Shown piece by piece: positions 9,769 through 19,507 of a DNA stretch of 64,000 nucleotides. Location of the stretch: contig NZ_BKZW01000002.1 of assembly GCF_008974265.1 (NCBI RefSeq), positions 1,302,001 through 1,366,000 of the forward strand, in the 5' to 3' direction. Within the stretch, counting starts at the first letter, position 1, and each line of letters opens with the position of its first letter. The notes under the pieces were generated by a model that had not been told where the DNA came from, searched no databases, and saw only the letters and a program-made list of their open reading frames with translations. This DNA comes from Dictyobacter vulcani. Its GTDB lineage: Bacteria > Chloroflexota > Ktedonobacteria > Ktedonobacterales > Ktedonobacteraceae. The position numbers and the translations under genes were made by a program.

Positions 9769-10930
9769 CTAAAACTGCCATTGTATCGACGAGTCTCACT
9801 GGAAGCCATGAAAGTGGCGTTGATCTGGGACAACAATTACTGGCCGCGCTCCCAGAGCATCTGGATGCGGTTATCCTGTTTGCTTCACCCCGTTACGATC
9901 AGACAGAGCTTCTGGCCGCGTTCAGCCAGACCTGCCATCCTCAACTCCTGCTTGGATGTTCATCTGCCGGTGAATTTACCTTTGCGCGCCAGGGAGAAGG
10001 CATGGCTTGTGCCCTGGCGATTAGCTCTTCCACCATGCGATTTTCCGCGACTGTGGGACAATCCATAAGCTCCAATGTGTCCGGTGCCGCGGAGCAACTG
10101 GTGGCTGGTTTCCATGGCCGTGAGATCGAGGATGAATATCCGTATCAGACCGCGATCCTGCTGGCAGATGCCCTGGCTGGCCATACTGATACATTGATTG
10201 AAGATCTTACACGACTCACCAAAGGATCCTATCAATTTATTGGTGGGGGAGCAGGTGACAACGCGCAATTTCAGCGCACACCCGTATTTTACGGAACCGA
10301 AGTGATTGACAATGCCGCGGTCGCGCTTGAGATTTGCTCGAAAAAGCCACTGGGACTCGGGCCAGCCACGGATGGACCCCGCAAAGCCGGCCATTCTTTG
10401 TCACAGAAGCGGACGGTAGCCGTATCATCAGCGTGGACGGTCAACCAGCGGTCGAGATCTTTAAGTCCCACGCCAGTGCCACCAACCAATCTTTAAATCT
10501 GGACGAACCCATCGCTTTCTTTCTGCACAACCTGGTCGGTATTGATATGGGCATCGGCTACAAATTACGTGTGCCGCTGATGATAGAAGCCGATGGCAGT
10601 GTTGTCTGTGCCGCAGAGGTACCAGTTGGCTCGACGATTCGGATTATGGGTGCCACCATCCAATCAGCGAAGGACGCGGCAGAAGCAGCGGTCAAGGACG
10701 CGCTCCTGAAAATGGGTGGTGAGCAACCAGCGGCCGCCCTGTTCTTTGATTGTGTTGCCACCCGCCTGAAGATGGGCCAGCAATTCAAGTCCGAACTGGA
10801 CGGTGTCCAGCGACTGTTGGATCCCACCCACTATGTGGGCTGCAACACCCATGGCCAGATAGTGCGTGCCGAAGGACAATTCAGCGGCTTCCACAACTGT
10901 ACCGCCGTCGTCTGTCTGTTCCCAGACTGA
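9765..10930 (+). CDS. FIST domain sensory protein (reads with one single-base gap)
   Basis: FIST N and C domains (F-box and intracellular signal transduction) are thought to bind small ligands such as amino acids. The N-terminal FIST region is visible as AVILFASPRYDQTELL, PQLLLGCSSAGEFT and SYQFIGGGAGDN. The C-terminal part has SHGWTPQSRPFFVTEADGSRI, PAAALFFDCVATRLKMG and YVGCNTHGQI. The frame is broken at 10359-10361 (GGG for expected GGGG), giving pieces 9765-10496 and 10334-10930. With one base added the product is 388 aa and reads KKPLGLGASHGWTP. It is coupled to the preceding GAF-like gene. A GTAG hairpin follows 13 bases after the stop. Confidence 0.85.
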
Positions 10931-10961
10931 TCATGCTCCCGCGTAGCGGCAGCCTTCACGG

Positions 10962-11312
10962 CTAATACGTTTCACGTAAGCCTTTTTCTGGACGAGATTG
11001 ACGAAAGCATCTGAGCCGATCAGAGGCCCAGTGACTTCAAAGGATCAAGAAAAGCGAACAGGTAGGTTCGACCCTTTGGGTCGATTCGTGCCTGCATGAT
11101 ATCCTTGCTTGACCATGAGCAAGCCTCTTCACGCCTTGCTTCACCGCTTTTTCACTTGCGTGATCCTGCGGAGGTGAGGGTATCGTGGAGGCAACCGAAT
11201 CGACCCAAAGGGTCGAACCTACACGTTTTACCTCTCTTGATCCTTTGAGAAGGTGTTTCTTCACCGTCATGCTATCATTTCAGCCATTCAATCCTTAAGT
11301 GAAACGTATTAG
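10962..11312. mobile_element. 351-bp miniature inverted-repeat element, copy 1
   Basis: The terminal inverted repeats are CTAATACGTTTCACGTAAG on the left and the complement of CTAATACGTTTCACTTAAG on the right. The element is bounded by a perfect 9-base direct repeat CCTTCACGG (10953-10961 and 11313-11321). The duplication is exactly the N9 of a GTAGCGGCAG-N9-CTGCG hairpin. A second copy of the same length and nearly the same sequence lies at 42259, and a shorter inverted relative at 13519. It has no coding capacity, so it must be moved by a transposase encoded elsewhere. Confidence 0.85.
11062..11222. repeat. Paired GTAG hairpins (REPIN-like) inside the miniature element
   Basis: The left arm, GTAG plus the hairpin TCGACCC-TTT-GGGTCGA (11062-11086), and its inverted partner (11198-11222) face each other across about 110 bases. 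The same arms occur at 13609, 42359 and, with altered stems, at four other places in the window. Confidence 0.75.
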
Positions 11313-11550
11313 CCTTCACGGCTGCGACCTCTCCACGATCCCTATCTCATCCAGTATTTTCGTTGGAGAAAATGATCGTACAAATCACTCTGAAATACGC
11401 TTATTTCTTACATTGCAACATAAAATGTTTCACAAGGAAAATTTACTATTGTGTATTTGAATCCAATCTACTATGATTTCGCGTATTGTATATGAGCTAA
11501 CCAATTATGATTCATGTATGCATATTTATGAATATTGTGAGGAGAAATCT

Positions 11551-12723
11551 GTGAAGCGTTTCTATTGTTTGCCAGGCGTATTTCTGGCGCTACTACTTTG
11601 CCTGCTGATGCAAGTATCGCCCGTTCTGGCAGCACCAGCATCTACCACGAAGGCCCAGACCTGTAAAAGTTGGCAGGACACCTATGATCCTCAGGCTAAT
11701 GGTCCACTTGACAGCATGCTTTGGAGTATCGCGCGTGTGAACAACCATGATATGTGGTCGGTTGGATTTGCACATAATCAGACAGCAGGAACGGAACAAA
11801 TCTATGCACTCCATTGGAATGGAACGAGATGGACGCCAAAGACCCCGGCCCAACCCTCAATGAATCCTTCGAGCCTTAACGGCGTCACAGCCATAGCTTC
11901 CAACGACGTGTGGGCCGTTGGAAGCTATATGGATGCGACAGAACAGCGTAATGATCTGACCCTGGCAGAGCACTGGAATGGCAAAACATGGACCAGAATT
12001 GCCACGCCCAGTCCACAAGGTGGATTCACAAATATATCAGATGACTTGAAAGCAGTCACAGCTTTTTCTTCCAGCGATGTCTGGGCCGTTGGATCAAAAG
12101 AAGGCCCAGTCGGTGTGCTTCTTGAGCATTGGAATGGCAAGCAATGGAGCGTCTTATCTCTTCCATATCAGTACGAGGATCAATTGACGGCCATCTCAGG
12201 AACATCGAGTAAAGATATCTGGGTGGTTGGCCAACGTATGAATGGGCATATGTTTGTGCCATTGGTTGAGCATTGGAATGGAAAAAGCTGGACCGTCGTG
12301 CCCAATCAGGCACAGACATTCGGTGGAGAACTCTATAGTGTCAAAGCCATAGCTGCCAATGATGTCTGGGCCGTTGGTAATTACGATGCTCCAAACTCAT
12401 CAAGTAGTCAAGCCCTGATTGAGCATTGGAACGGTTCCAAATGGAGTATGGTTGCGAGTCCGCAGGGAGGGGCGTCTTCCATGGCATACCTGTTGAATGC
12501 CGTAACCGCCACAGCCACAAATGATGTCTGGGCGGCAGGCAGTGTTGTGGATACCAGTCCGCTGCTTGAGCATTGGAATGGGAAAAAGTGGAGCATTGCA
12601 GTTGGTCCAACGCAGCAGACGAATTACAACGCGATCAATGCAATTACCGCCGTTCCTGGTATGGTCTGGGGTGCCGGGACGGATTTCGGTGAGGAGCCCA
12701 TGGCTGGTTATTATTGTTCCTGA
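11551..12723 (+). CDS. Secreted beta-propeller-like repeat protein
   Basis: The start is placed at GTG 11551 (VKRFYCLPGVFLALLL) because GGAG lies six bases upstream and a signal peptide follows (hydrophobic LALLLCLLMQVSP, cleavage near VLAAPA). An in-frame ATG at 11473 would put 26 hydrophilic residues before it. The mature protein of about 360 aa is made of roughly six to seven repeats of about 50 residues. Each has a conserved core, DVWAVGS followed by LLEHWNGKSW, typical of extracellular propellers abundant in Ktedonobacteria and Actinobacteria. It is exported. Binding or structural roles at the cell surface are possible, but no catalytic motif is visible. A single-gene unit between repeats. 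Confidence 0.7.
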   Translation: MKRFYCLPGVFLALLLCLLMQVSPVLAAPASTTKAQTCKSWQDTYDPQANGPLDSMLWSIARVNNHDMWSVGFAHNQTAGTEQIYALHWNGTRWTPKTPAQPSMNPSSLNGVTAIASNDVWAVGSYMDATEQRNDLTLAEHWNGKTWTRIATPSPQGGFTNISDDLKAVTAFSSSDVWAVGSKEGPVGVLLEHWNGKQWSVLSLPYQYEDQLTAISGTSSKDIWVVGQRMNGHMFVPLVEHWNGKSWTVVPNQAQTFGGELYSVKAIAANDVWAVGNYDAPNSSSSQALIEHWNGSKWSMVASPQGGASSMAYLLNAVTATATNDVWAAGSVVDTSPLLEHWNGKKWSIAVGPTQQTNYNAINAITAVPGMVWGAGTDFGEEPMAGYYCS

Positions 12724-12854
12724 GTATCTTTAACCGTCTGATTTTATTATTCTTATCCATCACTTTCGCTCTAGAGAGTGATGGATAGGAGGTGTTAGTA
12801 TGGGGCTAGCTGGCTGCGCTCGTGGAGGAACGGTCGCAGCCATCAATGTTGCCG

Positions 12855-13262
12855 TTACGGGTTTCTTTCGGTGAGTGGGAGCATGCTGGGGCGCATTTTG
12901 AGTTGCATGGAGGGGATGATTGAGCGGGCGCGCTTTTTCATGTCTGTGGCCACTGGACCGGTGAAATGGCTATCGACTTCGGCTTCAAAGAGCTCCAGCC
13001 AGCGCGCGAAGTGTTCGGTGGTGAGATGCTTTTGCCGATCGAGCATGATGTGTTTGTACATCATGCCGCCGCGATAGGCGCCGGTCTGAAACAGTAAGTT
13101 ATCCCAGAAGTCATACATGACTGGTAGATGTTCTTCGAGGTCGATGGCGGCGATCTCGGTAAAGAAGGGGCCAATGGCGGGATCTTGCATGGCGCGCTGG
13201 TAGAATGCGCGTACGACGGTGGCGATATCTTCGCGATTTTCGATGTCCTGGCTATGTGGCAT
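12855..13262 (-). CDS. Group III truncated haemoglobin
   Basis: A haem protein of the 2-over-2 globin fold, 135 aa from ATG 13262 (MPHSQDIENREDI, with GAAGGA upstream). Family features are VVRAFYQRAMQDPAIGPFF, HLPVMYDFWDNLLFQTGAYRGG, and the proximal His in LTTEHFARWLELF. Group III globins bind O2 and are linked to redox or peroxide chemistry. The specific role here is unknown. The open frame continues upstream to 13451 but that part reads through the miniature element at 13404, so it is not native. The stop codon TAA is the second to fourth base of a GTAACGGC REP-like hairpin. Confidence 0.85.
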   Translation of the reverse strand: MPHSQDIENREDIATVVRAFYQRAMQDPAIGPFFTEIAAIDLEEHLPVMYDFWDNLLFQTGAYRGGMMYKHIMLDRQKHLTTEHFARWLELFEAEVDSHFTGPVATDMKKRARSIIPSMQLKMRPSMLPLTERNP

Positions 13263-13403
13263 AAAAAGTGTATTCCTTCGTGTCATTGAAGTATTTGTAT
13301 TTATATGGATGGGATGCCTTCTTATTATAGCAGAAAACCGCCGGACACGAGGTGTGGCTGGTGGTTGCCTGGTCGTACGCAGAATGGGTTGCAGCCTTGA
13401 GGG

Positions 13404-13509
13404 CCAATATTTTTCGTTGAAGCGCTTTTGTGGCGCCCCCTCCACGTACACCGTGCTTGCTGGTCACGTCGAACCATCTCTCAACGTCTCGCTAACCGAA
13501 ACGTATTGG
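13404..13509. mobile_element. 106-bp deleted miniature element
   Basis: Ends CCAATATTTTTCGTTGAAGC and the complement of CCAATACGTTTCGGTTAGC match the ends of the 409-bp element at 45567; the interior is mostly deleted. It is flanked by the nine-base repeats CCTTGAGGG and CCACGAGGG (seven of nine match). It lies in tandem with the element at 13519, sharing the middle nine-base repeat. Confidence 0.7.
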
Positions 13510-13518
13510 CCACGAGGG

Positions 13519-13833
13519 CCAATACGTTTCGGTTATGGATGGAATGGCTACAATGGTGGCATGATCATGAAGCAACGCATGCAAAAATGATCAAGAGAGA
13601 TACAAATGGTAGGTTCGACCCTTTGGGTCGATTGTCTCCCCCACACGAACGCATTGCCTAACATGGCATAGCTTGCTCATGGTCAAGCAAGGATATCATG
13701 CAGGCACGAATCGACCCAAAGGGTCGAACCTACCTGTTCGCTTTTCTTGATCCTTTGAAGTTACTGGGCCTCTGATCGGCTTAGATGCTTTCGTCAATCT
13801 CGTCCAGAAAAAGGCTTACGTGAAACGTATTGG
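13519..13833. mobile_element. 315-bp miniature element, inverted copy
   Basis: Related in inverted orientation to the 351-bp elements at 10962 and 42259. The flanks are identical 9-base repeats CCACGAGGG (13510-13518 and 13834-13842). The right flank continues CTGCCGCTAC, the complement of the GTAGCGGCAG target. Confidence 0.8.
13609..13733. repeat. Paired GTAG hairpins inside the inverted miniature element
   Basis: GTAGGTT plus the stem CGACCC-TTT-GGGTCG at 13609-13633 and its inverted partner at 13709-13733. Confidence 0.75.
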
Positions 13834-13848
13834 CCACGAGGGCTGCCG

Positions 13849-16800
13849 CTACATGTTGATCTGGATGCCACCGTAGCTGCTGGTGGTGCCGTCGTTGTGG
13901 GTGAGAATGGCTCCGGCGCGGCCGGGGGCGATGCTGATCTGGATTCCTCCTGTGAGTTCGAGCTGGATTGGGTGTGAGTGTTCGGAGACAATCAAGGTGA
14001 GTGTGCCGTTTCTGAGTGTCTGGCGGGCAATCACATAGGGACTATCTTGCTGCTGACTCTGGCTGATGATTCCCAGGATCTGCTGGTAGATGGCGCGAAT
14101 GCTGTCTGTGCTCTGGGATTGTTCGAGGGGCAAGCCGGACCAGACGATGCGGCCCTGACCACGCGTGTACTCACGGATACTGTTATGGGCTTTCTTGATC
14201 AATGCCATCTTGTCCCGTGGATAGCTGAACTGATAGTCCTGTCCGTCCAGGCCGTGTAGCTGCTCATAGCGGGCAACGGGTCTGGGTGTGGGCTGTTCCT
14301 GGTTATCCAGTTCATCCAGGCCGGTGGCGCTGATGAGATTGTGCTGATCGTGGCCCAGGACGCCGCTGACGAGCAGGGTGGCTCCGCGCTCGACCATGAT
14401 GAGCAGGGCTTGCCATGCCCGGGGATCAAAGTGCTGTACGCCTGGTAGGATGATGGTTTGCGGTTGCTGGTCCTGTTCGAGTAAGGCCGCTAATTGCTGC
14501 TCGCCGACCATTTGCGGTATGGTATCCAGATCATAGCCAAGGACGCGAATCGCTTGTTGCGTGGCTTCGATGGCCAGGTCGGGACGCAAGAACCATTGGG
14601 AATAGGGAATAATGACCCAGGTGGCGGGGACCTTTTCTGGCTCGATGATCTGGCCGGATAGCTCACGCATCAAGCGACCAACCTCATAGAAGACCGTTAA
14701 TTCTGGTTTGGCACTACCATCGGGGCGTACCAGGCCGATGCTATTTTCGTTATCGCTGGTCATGTAGGCGTTGATATGCCAGAGCCATTGAATCAGGCCG
14801 GCACCACGGGCGATCAGGCCCATAATCAGCTTGCGTTCGAGCAGGGCGGCGCACTCTTCTTCGCTACGCATGGGTAGCATATCCACATCGCGCACCAGCA
14901 TCACCCCGATCTCCTGGATCAGATTCGGGCGGGCAATGTGTTTGTCCAGTAACATATCGCAGAGCATCTCATCATAATTCCACCAGGGATGGGTCGTGCC
15001 ATAATCCACGGACGGTGCGTAGAACTGGGGCGAGATACGCGAGCGCGCCTCGTCCTGTCCGACGCCAATCAGGGTCGTACTGCCAGCGGCCCGGATGGTT
15101 GCATAGAGCAATTCAGCCCAGCGTGCAAACATATCCTGGGAAAAGAAGGTATAATCCATCACCTTGAGCATGTTGCGGGTATCGGTGATGCGCACATCGG
15201 TGCCATAATCCTCGGCCTGTGGCAAGGACACCTGTTCCCAGGTGGAGAAGTCGGCCGGGGTCTGGCGCCAGCGCAATTGCAGTTCTTCCAGGGTATAGCG
15301 CTCGGCCAGCCAGGTCTGGAAGGCGGAGAGTTCAAAGCGATCATAATTTGGTAGGGGGCGCTGACTAAAGATCGCGGCTGGAGCGCCAAAGCTGGGTTCA
15401 TTGATCAGGTCCCAGGAGATCAGTTGTACGCCAGCATAGCGCCGGGCGATCAGCGCGACGAAATCCTGTTGTCCCTGCAATGAGCGTGGATCCAGCCAGG
15501 GATTGACACCTTCAAAGAGTGGGGGATAAAAAGAGAAGAAGGTAAAGATTACCTGTATTTCATGGGCACAGGCCGTCATTACAAAGGCATCCAGGGCGCG
15601 TAACGCCGACTCGTTGATGCGGCCGCGATCCGGCATCATCGTGCGCCAGGCTGTCCAGATGCCGGTGCGGATAACATTAACGCCAGCCGCTTTCATCTGC
15701 GCGAAATCATGATCCCAGCGGGCAGGATCGGGCAGGGACAGAAATTTGCGCTGGATATTGCTATCCATATATGTTGTGCCATACAGTGGGAAAGGCACGC
15801 CGCGCTGATAGAAATAGTCTCGGCCAGCCTCTAAGCCCAGATCTGAGCAGGCTTCCACCAGCGAGGCATCCCAGGACCAGAAGCCGCTGTTCTCGCGCCA
15901 TGTGAGTCCTTGCTCGTTCTCAAAGCAGGCTTCGATTTTGTAGAGGCCGGCTTCCTGGTGTGGCTCTGGTAGCGTGAAGCGGGCTTCCTGGAGATACGGT
16001 GAAGCCGCCAGCTCGGTGCGCCAGGTCTGTAAGCGATCACCGTGCGGCGAGCGGACGGTGATCGTCAGGCTATGGGCCTGGTTTGAACGTGCGGAAACGA
16101 TACATGTGGCTGTCTCGCCGGGACGATAACACGCCTCCAGTGATCGTACCTGTAAGGATGTGGCACCCTGGCCTGCCAGCACGATGAACTTCTTTATGGC
16201 GCTACCCAGCGTGAGCCAATCCTGGACATGAACCGGTTTCCAGGGTGAAAGCAGCCAGCGACCACCGCTGAAACGGCCAGACTGCTGATCGAGCAATGAG
16301 GCCAGTGTCGCAAAGTGACTGTCACCACGTTTGGACGCGACCTCATCGAGATAGAGCAATGGCGTCAGCGTGGTATCAATGGGACCGGCGGAACCGAGAT
16401 CAACCTGTTGATCAGAGACCTGGGTTAGCTTGGGATAAAAAGACCAGTAGCGGCCTGCTTCAGGGGACTCAAGTCGAAGCTGATCCGGCGACAGAAAGGC
16501 GGCGGTGCAGGCAGCCGACAACTGTAGTCCTGTCTCAGATGGCTGCAAGGCAAAGAATGGTCCCAGGTAGAGTTGTCGCGTGTAGGCCTGCTGCTCGGCT
16601 TCGATGGTGCCATCTGCGCGCACAGGACGCGTAAAAGGCATACCGCCAAAGACCGCCATGTTGCCACCGCGCTCCAGAAAGGCCAGCAAGGCAGGCCAGA
16701 CATCTTTCGGAAAATATGGGCCGTGAAACGAAATAAATAGTGCGCAGGAATCCTGCAAGGCGTCCTGTAGAGCGTTTGCAGCAACGAAACGTACCTGTTC

Positions 16801-16899
16801 AGGGAGCAGTGGCGCGAGCGTAGCAGGTTCATACCACTCTGGATAGGTAGGATCCGAAAAGACAATGATCTCTTTGTGGGCCGTGTTTAGTAATGGCAT
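13849..16899 (-). CDS. Large clan GH-A glycoside hydrolase (beta-galactosidase-like)
   Basis: A 1016-residue cytoplasmic-looking enzyme with no signal peptide. Likely order: N-terminal class I amidotransferase-like domain (1-230), an Ig-like domain (250-370), a TIM barrel (about 380-770), a trimerisation/amidotransferase-like domain (785-905) and a short C-terminal beta domain. The retaining catalytic pair fits clan GH-A: acid/base Glu about 501 in DLINEPSF and nucleophile Glu about 663 in LIQEIGV. The barrel opens with GVNVIRTGIWTAW. The substrate cannot be told. The neighbouring ABC sugar permease fragment and LacI regulator suggest uptake and cleavage of an oligosaccharide. The stop TAG is the last three bases of the GTAG of a GTAGCGGCAG repeat, so insertion may have set the C-terminus. 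Confidence 0.8.
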   Translation of the reverse strand: MPLLNTAHKEIIVFSDPTYPEWYEPATLAPLLPEQVRFVAANALQDALQDSCALFISFHGPYFPKDVWPALLAFLERGGNMAVFGGMPFTRPVRADGTIEAEQQAYTRQLYLGPFFALQPSETGLQLSAACTAAFLSPDQLRLESPEAGRYWSFYPKLTQVSDQQVDLGSAGPIDTTLTPLLYLDEVASKRGDSHFATLASLLDQQSGRFSGGRWLLSPWKPVHVQDWLTLGSAIKKFIVLAGQGATSLQVRSLEACYRPGETATCIVSARSNQAHSLTITVRSPHGDRLQTWRTELAASPYLQEARFTLPEPHQEAGLYKIEACFENEQGLTWRENSGFWSWDASLVEACSDLGLEAGRDYFYQRGVPFPLYGTTYMDSNIQRKFLSLPDPARWDHDFAQMKAAGVNVIRTGIWTAWRTMMPDRGRINESALRALDAFVMTACAHEIQVIFTFFSFYPPLFEGVNPWLDPRSLQGQQDFVALIARRYAGVQLISWDLINEPSFGAPAAIFSQRPLPNYDRFELSAFQTWLAERYTLEELQLRWRQTPADFSTWEQVSLPQAEDYGTDVRITDTRNMLKVMDYTFFSQDMFARWAELLYATIRAAGSTTLIGVGQDEARSRISPQFYAPSVDYGTTHPWWNYDEMLCDMLLDKHIARPNLIQEIGVMLVRDVDMLPMRSEEECAALLERKLIMGLIARGAGLIQWLWHINAYMTSDNENSIGLVRPDGSAKPELTVFYEVGRLMRELSGQIIEPEKVPATWVIIPYSQWFLRPDLAIEATQQAIRVLGYDLDTIPQMVGEQQLAALLEQDQQPQTIILPGVQHFDPRAWQALLIMVERGATLLVSGVLGHDQHNLISATGLDELDNQEQPTPRPVARYEQLHGLDGQDYQFSYPRDKMALIKKAHNSIREYTRGQGRIVWSGLPLEQSQSTDSIRAIYQQILGIISQSQQQDSPYVIARQTLRNGTLTLIVSEHSHPIQLELTGGIQISIAPGRAGAILTHNDGTTSSYGGIQINM

Positions 16900-17001
16900 A
16901 CAATTTCTCTCTAGATAGTATAGGATCTCTTGTTTATGATTACTTGTGCAGGTAGGATTCAGTATCTTGTTATGAGACCTACCTGCACTATTAAGTGTAC
17001 A

Positions 17002-17274
17002 TTACTTTACATCTGCAATTGCAACACCGCTATCAATATAGCGTTGTCCCAATGCATAGAGGATGACTGGAACTACCAGCGCGACCAGTGTTGCGGCCAT
17101 CAACTGGGGATCGACTGATTTGAAAGGATTTGAGAAGAAGAGCAGGCCAAGCGGTACAGTACGATTTGCATCACTGCTCAGGTAGATCAATGGACCCAGG
17201 GTGTCGCGCCAGCTATTCAGGAAGGCGAAGATCGCTACCACGACAATGACCGGCCGGGATTGTGGCAGGATCAT
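17002..17274 (-). pseudogene. C-terminal fragment of a sugar ABC transporter permease (MalG type)
   Basis: Ninety residues corresponding to the end of a binding-protein-dependent sugar permease. They begin at the EAA region (ILPQSRPVIVVVAIFAFLNSWRDTLGPLIYL), then a last membrane helix (MAATLVALVVPVILYALGQRYI) and a typical end (SGVAIADVK). An in-frame stop lies just upstream, and the N-terminal two thirds, including four membrane helices, are absent. It is a remnant, probably of the transporter that once fed the adjacent hydrolase. Confidence 0.8.
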
Positions 17275-17378
17275 ATTCCATATACATCACTCCTTCGTGT
17301 GGAAAATAAAATGGATCCATGTGCGACGTTAACTTGATCGGACGAATGGTCATGTGGTTTTGAACATGACCGTATAAG

Positions 17379-17400
17379 CAATAGAGTAAGTACTCTATTG
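17379..17400. repeat. Short perfect hairpin
   Basis: CAATAGAG-TAAGTA-CTCTATTG lies between the LacI gene stop and the permease fragment. The next T-run lies after GAAGACTCGCCC, so it is a weak terminator candidate at best. Confidence 0.35.
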
Positions 17401-17467
17401 AGAAGACTCGCCCTTTTTTACTGATAAAAAGCTGATGAGTTCTCAAGAAAAGAGAAGGATGTTGAAA

Positions 17468-18525
17468 CTACGTGAGCCGCAAGACCGATGAACGCTCGAT
17501 CAGTGAAACTTCCAGCACGCTGGAAATACTGGCTTCAAACGTCTCATTGCCTTGTTCCAGGAGCCGTCTGACCGAGATCTCGCCGATCGCTTCTTTATTG
17601 ACGCGAATGGTGGTTAAGGCTGGCGTCAGATGTTCAACCAGAGCAATATTATCAAAACCGACCATCGAGACATCCTCAGGCAAGCGCAGCCCGTGTTCGC
17701 GCAATGCCTTCATGGCTCCGATTGCCAGTTCATCGTTGGCGCAAAAGAGCGCCGTAAAAGGTTGTTGTCGTGCAAGCAAACGTTGACAGGCCAGATACCC
17801 ACCCTCGATACCCGGACTATCATGCTCAATCAGATCAGGGTTGACCTGAATGCCTGCATCCAGTAATGTGGTTCGATAACCCTGGCTGCGCTGCTGAATA
17901 GTATAAATCACATCGATCGGGCGGAAACCAGGCTTCACAGGACCGCCAATGTAGGCGATCTTGCGATGGCCATGCTCAATCAGATGATTGACCGCCATGC
18001 GCGCACCCTCGAAGTTATCGCAGAGGACCGAACTCACCGAAAGACCAGGAATATGGTTGTCGACTAAGACCAGTGGAATATCGAGACGCTTCAACACCTG
18101 TACCGTTTCCCGTTCAGCGGGCCCGACCAGCAAGATACCGCCCAGTTTCATCTCCTGGATAGCCGTGAACAGTTCCTGTGGTGCCTGTACCAGTGTCTCA
18201 ATCGATCTGTACGTCACCTTGATATTCGAGCGGCGAGCCTCCTGCTCAACGCCATTCAAAATATGTGTCCAGAAGGGATTACTGGTTGTCGCACCCCTAT
18301 CCGCCAGATCGCCATAGAGAAAGCCGATCTCCTTAATAGGACGAGCCCCGAGCGAGGAGGTTCAGAGCTAACCAGGCGTTCATAGCCTAATTCAGAGGCC
18401 GCCTTCAAGACCCGATCGCGTATCTCCTCCGAGACATTGCTATGATTATTAAAGACACGCGAAACCGTTCCTACCGAAACATCCGCCTTACGAGCGACAT
18501 CCTTTACCGTGACCGAACCAATCAC
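17468..18525 (-). CDS. LacI family transcriptional regulator (reads with one single-base gap)
   Basis: A sugar-responsive repressor of 352 aa when one base is restored. The N-terminal LacI helix-turn-helix is clear (VTVKDVARKADVSVGTVSRV, hinge region near LKAASELGYERL). The periplasmic-binding-like ligand domain follows: GGILLVGPAERE, IAYIGGPVKPGF, FTALFCANDELAIGAMKALREHG, VSMVGFDNIALVEHLTPALTTIRV. The frame breaks at 18345-18348 (four G on the coding strand where five are expected), giving pieces 18256-18525 and 17468-18259. The repaired join reads SEPPRSGARPIKEIGFLYGD. Start GTG 18525 has GAAGGGA upstream. It probably controls the adjacent hydrolase and lost transporter. Confidence 0.85.
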
Positions 18526-18588
18526 ACGTTTGATCCCTTCTACTGTGAGCGTGACGGATGGTCACTGCACCACCTGGTTGACAACAAT

Positions 18589-18615
18589 TCAATGAAAACA
18601 TGAATGTTTCATTGA
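18589..18615. promoter_or_regulatory. Inverted repeat upstream of lacI-type gene
   Basis: TCAATGAAA and TTTCATTGA are perfect nine-base arms with a nine-base spacer, 64 bases before the GTG. It is a candidate operator for autoregulation. The TTCAATGA half is shared with the repeat at 18747. Confidence 0.4.
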
Positions 18616-18746
18616 TGAAATATTACAGTCATTTAATAAGAAAGTCAATACTTTAGCAGCATGAAAGTAGAAATTCTGGCGTGATCGCATAAAATTGGTC
18701 AGTCATGTATATTGTTTGTTTGCTAATACTGTTGGCTAAAAAAATA

Positions 18747-18769
18747 TCATTGAACAGTAAGTTCAATGA
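18747..18769. promoter_or_regulatory. Inverted repeat in the lacI-tetR divergent region
   Basis: TCATTGAAC-AGTAA-GTTCAATGA has perfect nine-base arms. It is a candidate operator in the 383-base divergent region, and shares TTCAATGA with the repeat at 18589. Confidence 0.4.
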
Positions 18770-18829
18770 TGAAAATTATAATTGTTCATTATGTTGGGAT
18801 GCTTGCTTTTATGTGTCTTATAGAATAAG

Positions 18830-18893
18830 ATAGAGACAGTTCTGTATCATATTCTGTTGGTAAGTATACAGAACTATCTCTATCAGGTCAAGA
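18830..18893. promoter_or_regulatory. TetR-type operator with overlapping minus-strand promoter
   Basis: Two 18-base arms (18830-18847 and 18866-18883) match in 17 of 18 positions as inverted repeats, each containing AGAGA(C/T)AGTTCTGTAT. On the minus strand TTGACC (18891-18886) and TATACT (18868-18863) are 17 bases apart. The segment from TATACAGA to GTCAAG is nearly repeated at 44042-44069. It lies 15-79 bases before the tetR start. Confidence 0.55.
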
Positions 18894-18908
18894 GAAGAAG
18901 GAAAGGTC

Positions 18909-19507
18909 ATGAAAACTAGTTCGCCTCGTTCCGCACGGCAGCAGATTCTGGATACCGCTGCGGACCTGTTTTTCCGTGAGGGCTATCGTGCGGTAGGTGT
19001 TGATACTATTATCAGTCGTTCTGGGGTCGCGAAAATGAGCCTCTATCGGCATTTTTCCTCGAAAGATGCCTTAATCGTGGCGTATTTAGAACGCTCGAAT
19101 GAGCTATTCTGGACCTGGTTTGAGCAGGCTGTTAGCCCGCATCCAGATGATCCACGCGCCCAACTGGTGGCGTTTTTTGAAGCGTTGGAGGCGTATGTTT
19201 CCAGCCCAATATGTCATGGTTGCCCATTTCTGCATGTGGCCACCGAGTTTCCCGATGAAACATATCCTGGGCATCGTCTGGCCCTGGAGCATAAGCAAGC
19301 GGTTCGTGCACGTTTTCACGAAATGGCCGTGCAGGCAGGCGCGCAGCAGCCGGAGGTGCTAGCCGATCAACTCATGTTGCTCATGGATGGCGCCTATCTG
19401 CAAGCACGCATGTTCGGACCTACTAATCGGCTACCCATGTGGCGCAGGCTGCGGTGGCTTTGCTCGATGCCCAGTCATCGAACGCTTGTTCCAACTTAAG
19501 AACTTAA
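18909..19507 (+). CDS. TetR family repressor (reads with one single-base gap)
   Basis: A ligand-controlled repressor. The TetR N-terminal helix-turn-helix spans about 8-55 (ILDTAADLFFREGYRAVGVD, then AKMSLYRHFSSKDALI). The C-terminal domain includes CHGCPFLHVATEFPD. As read, the frame changes near 19428 and ends at 19499 with a basic tail. Adding one C there gives FGPTNPATHVAQAAVALL and a stop at 19505-19507 (199 aa), which fits the family better. The operator at 18830 lies directly upstream, so autoregulation is likely. A similar site controls the gene at 43531. A small hairpin (TAAGACA...TGTCTTA) follows at 19523-19546. Confidence 0.8.

Noticed and set aside
12855..13451. 198-residue haemoglobin with a long N-terminal extension
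   Set aside because: The first 63 residues are encoded by the miniature element and its flank. The globin begins at 13262.
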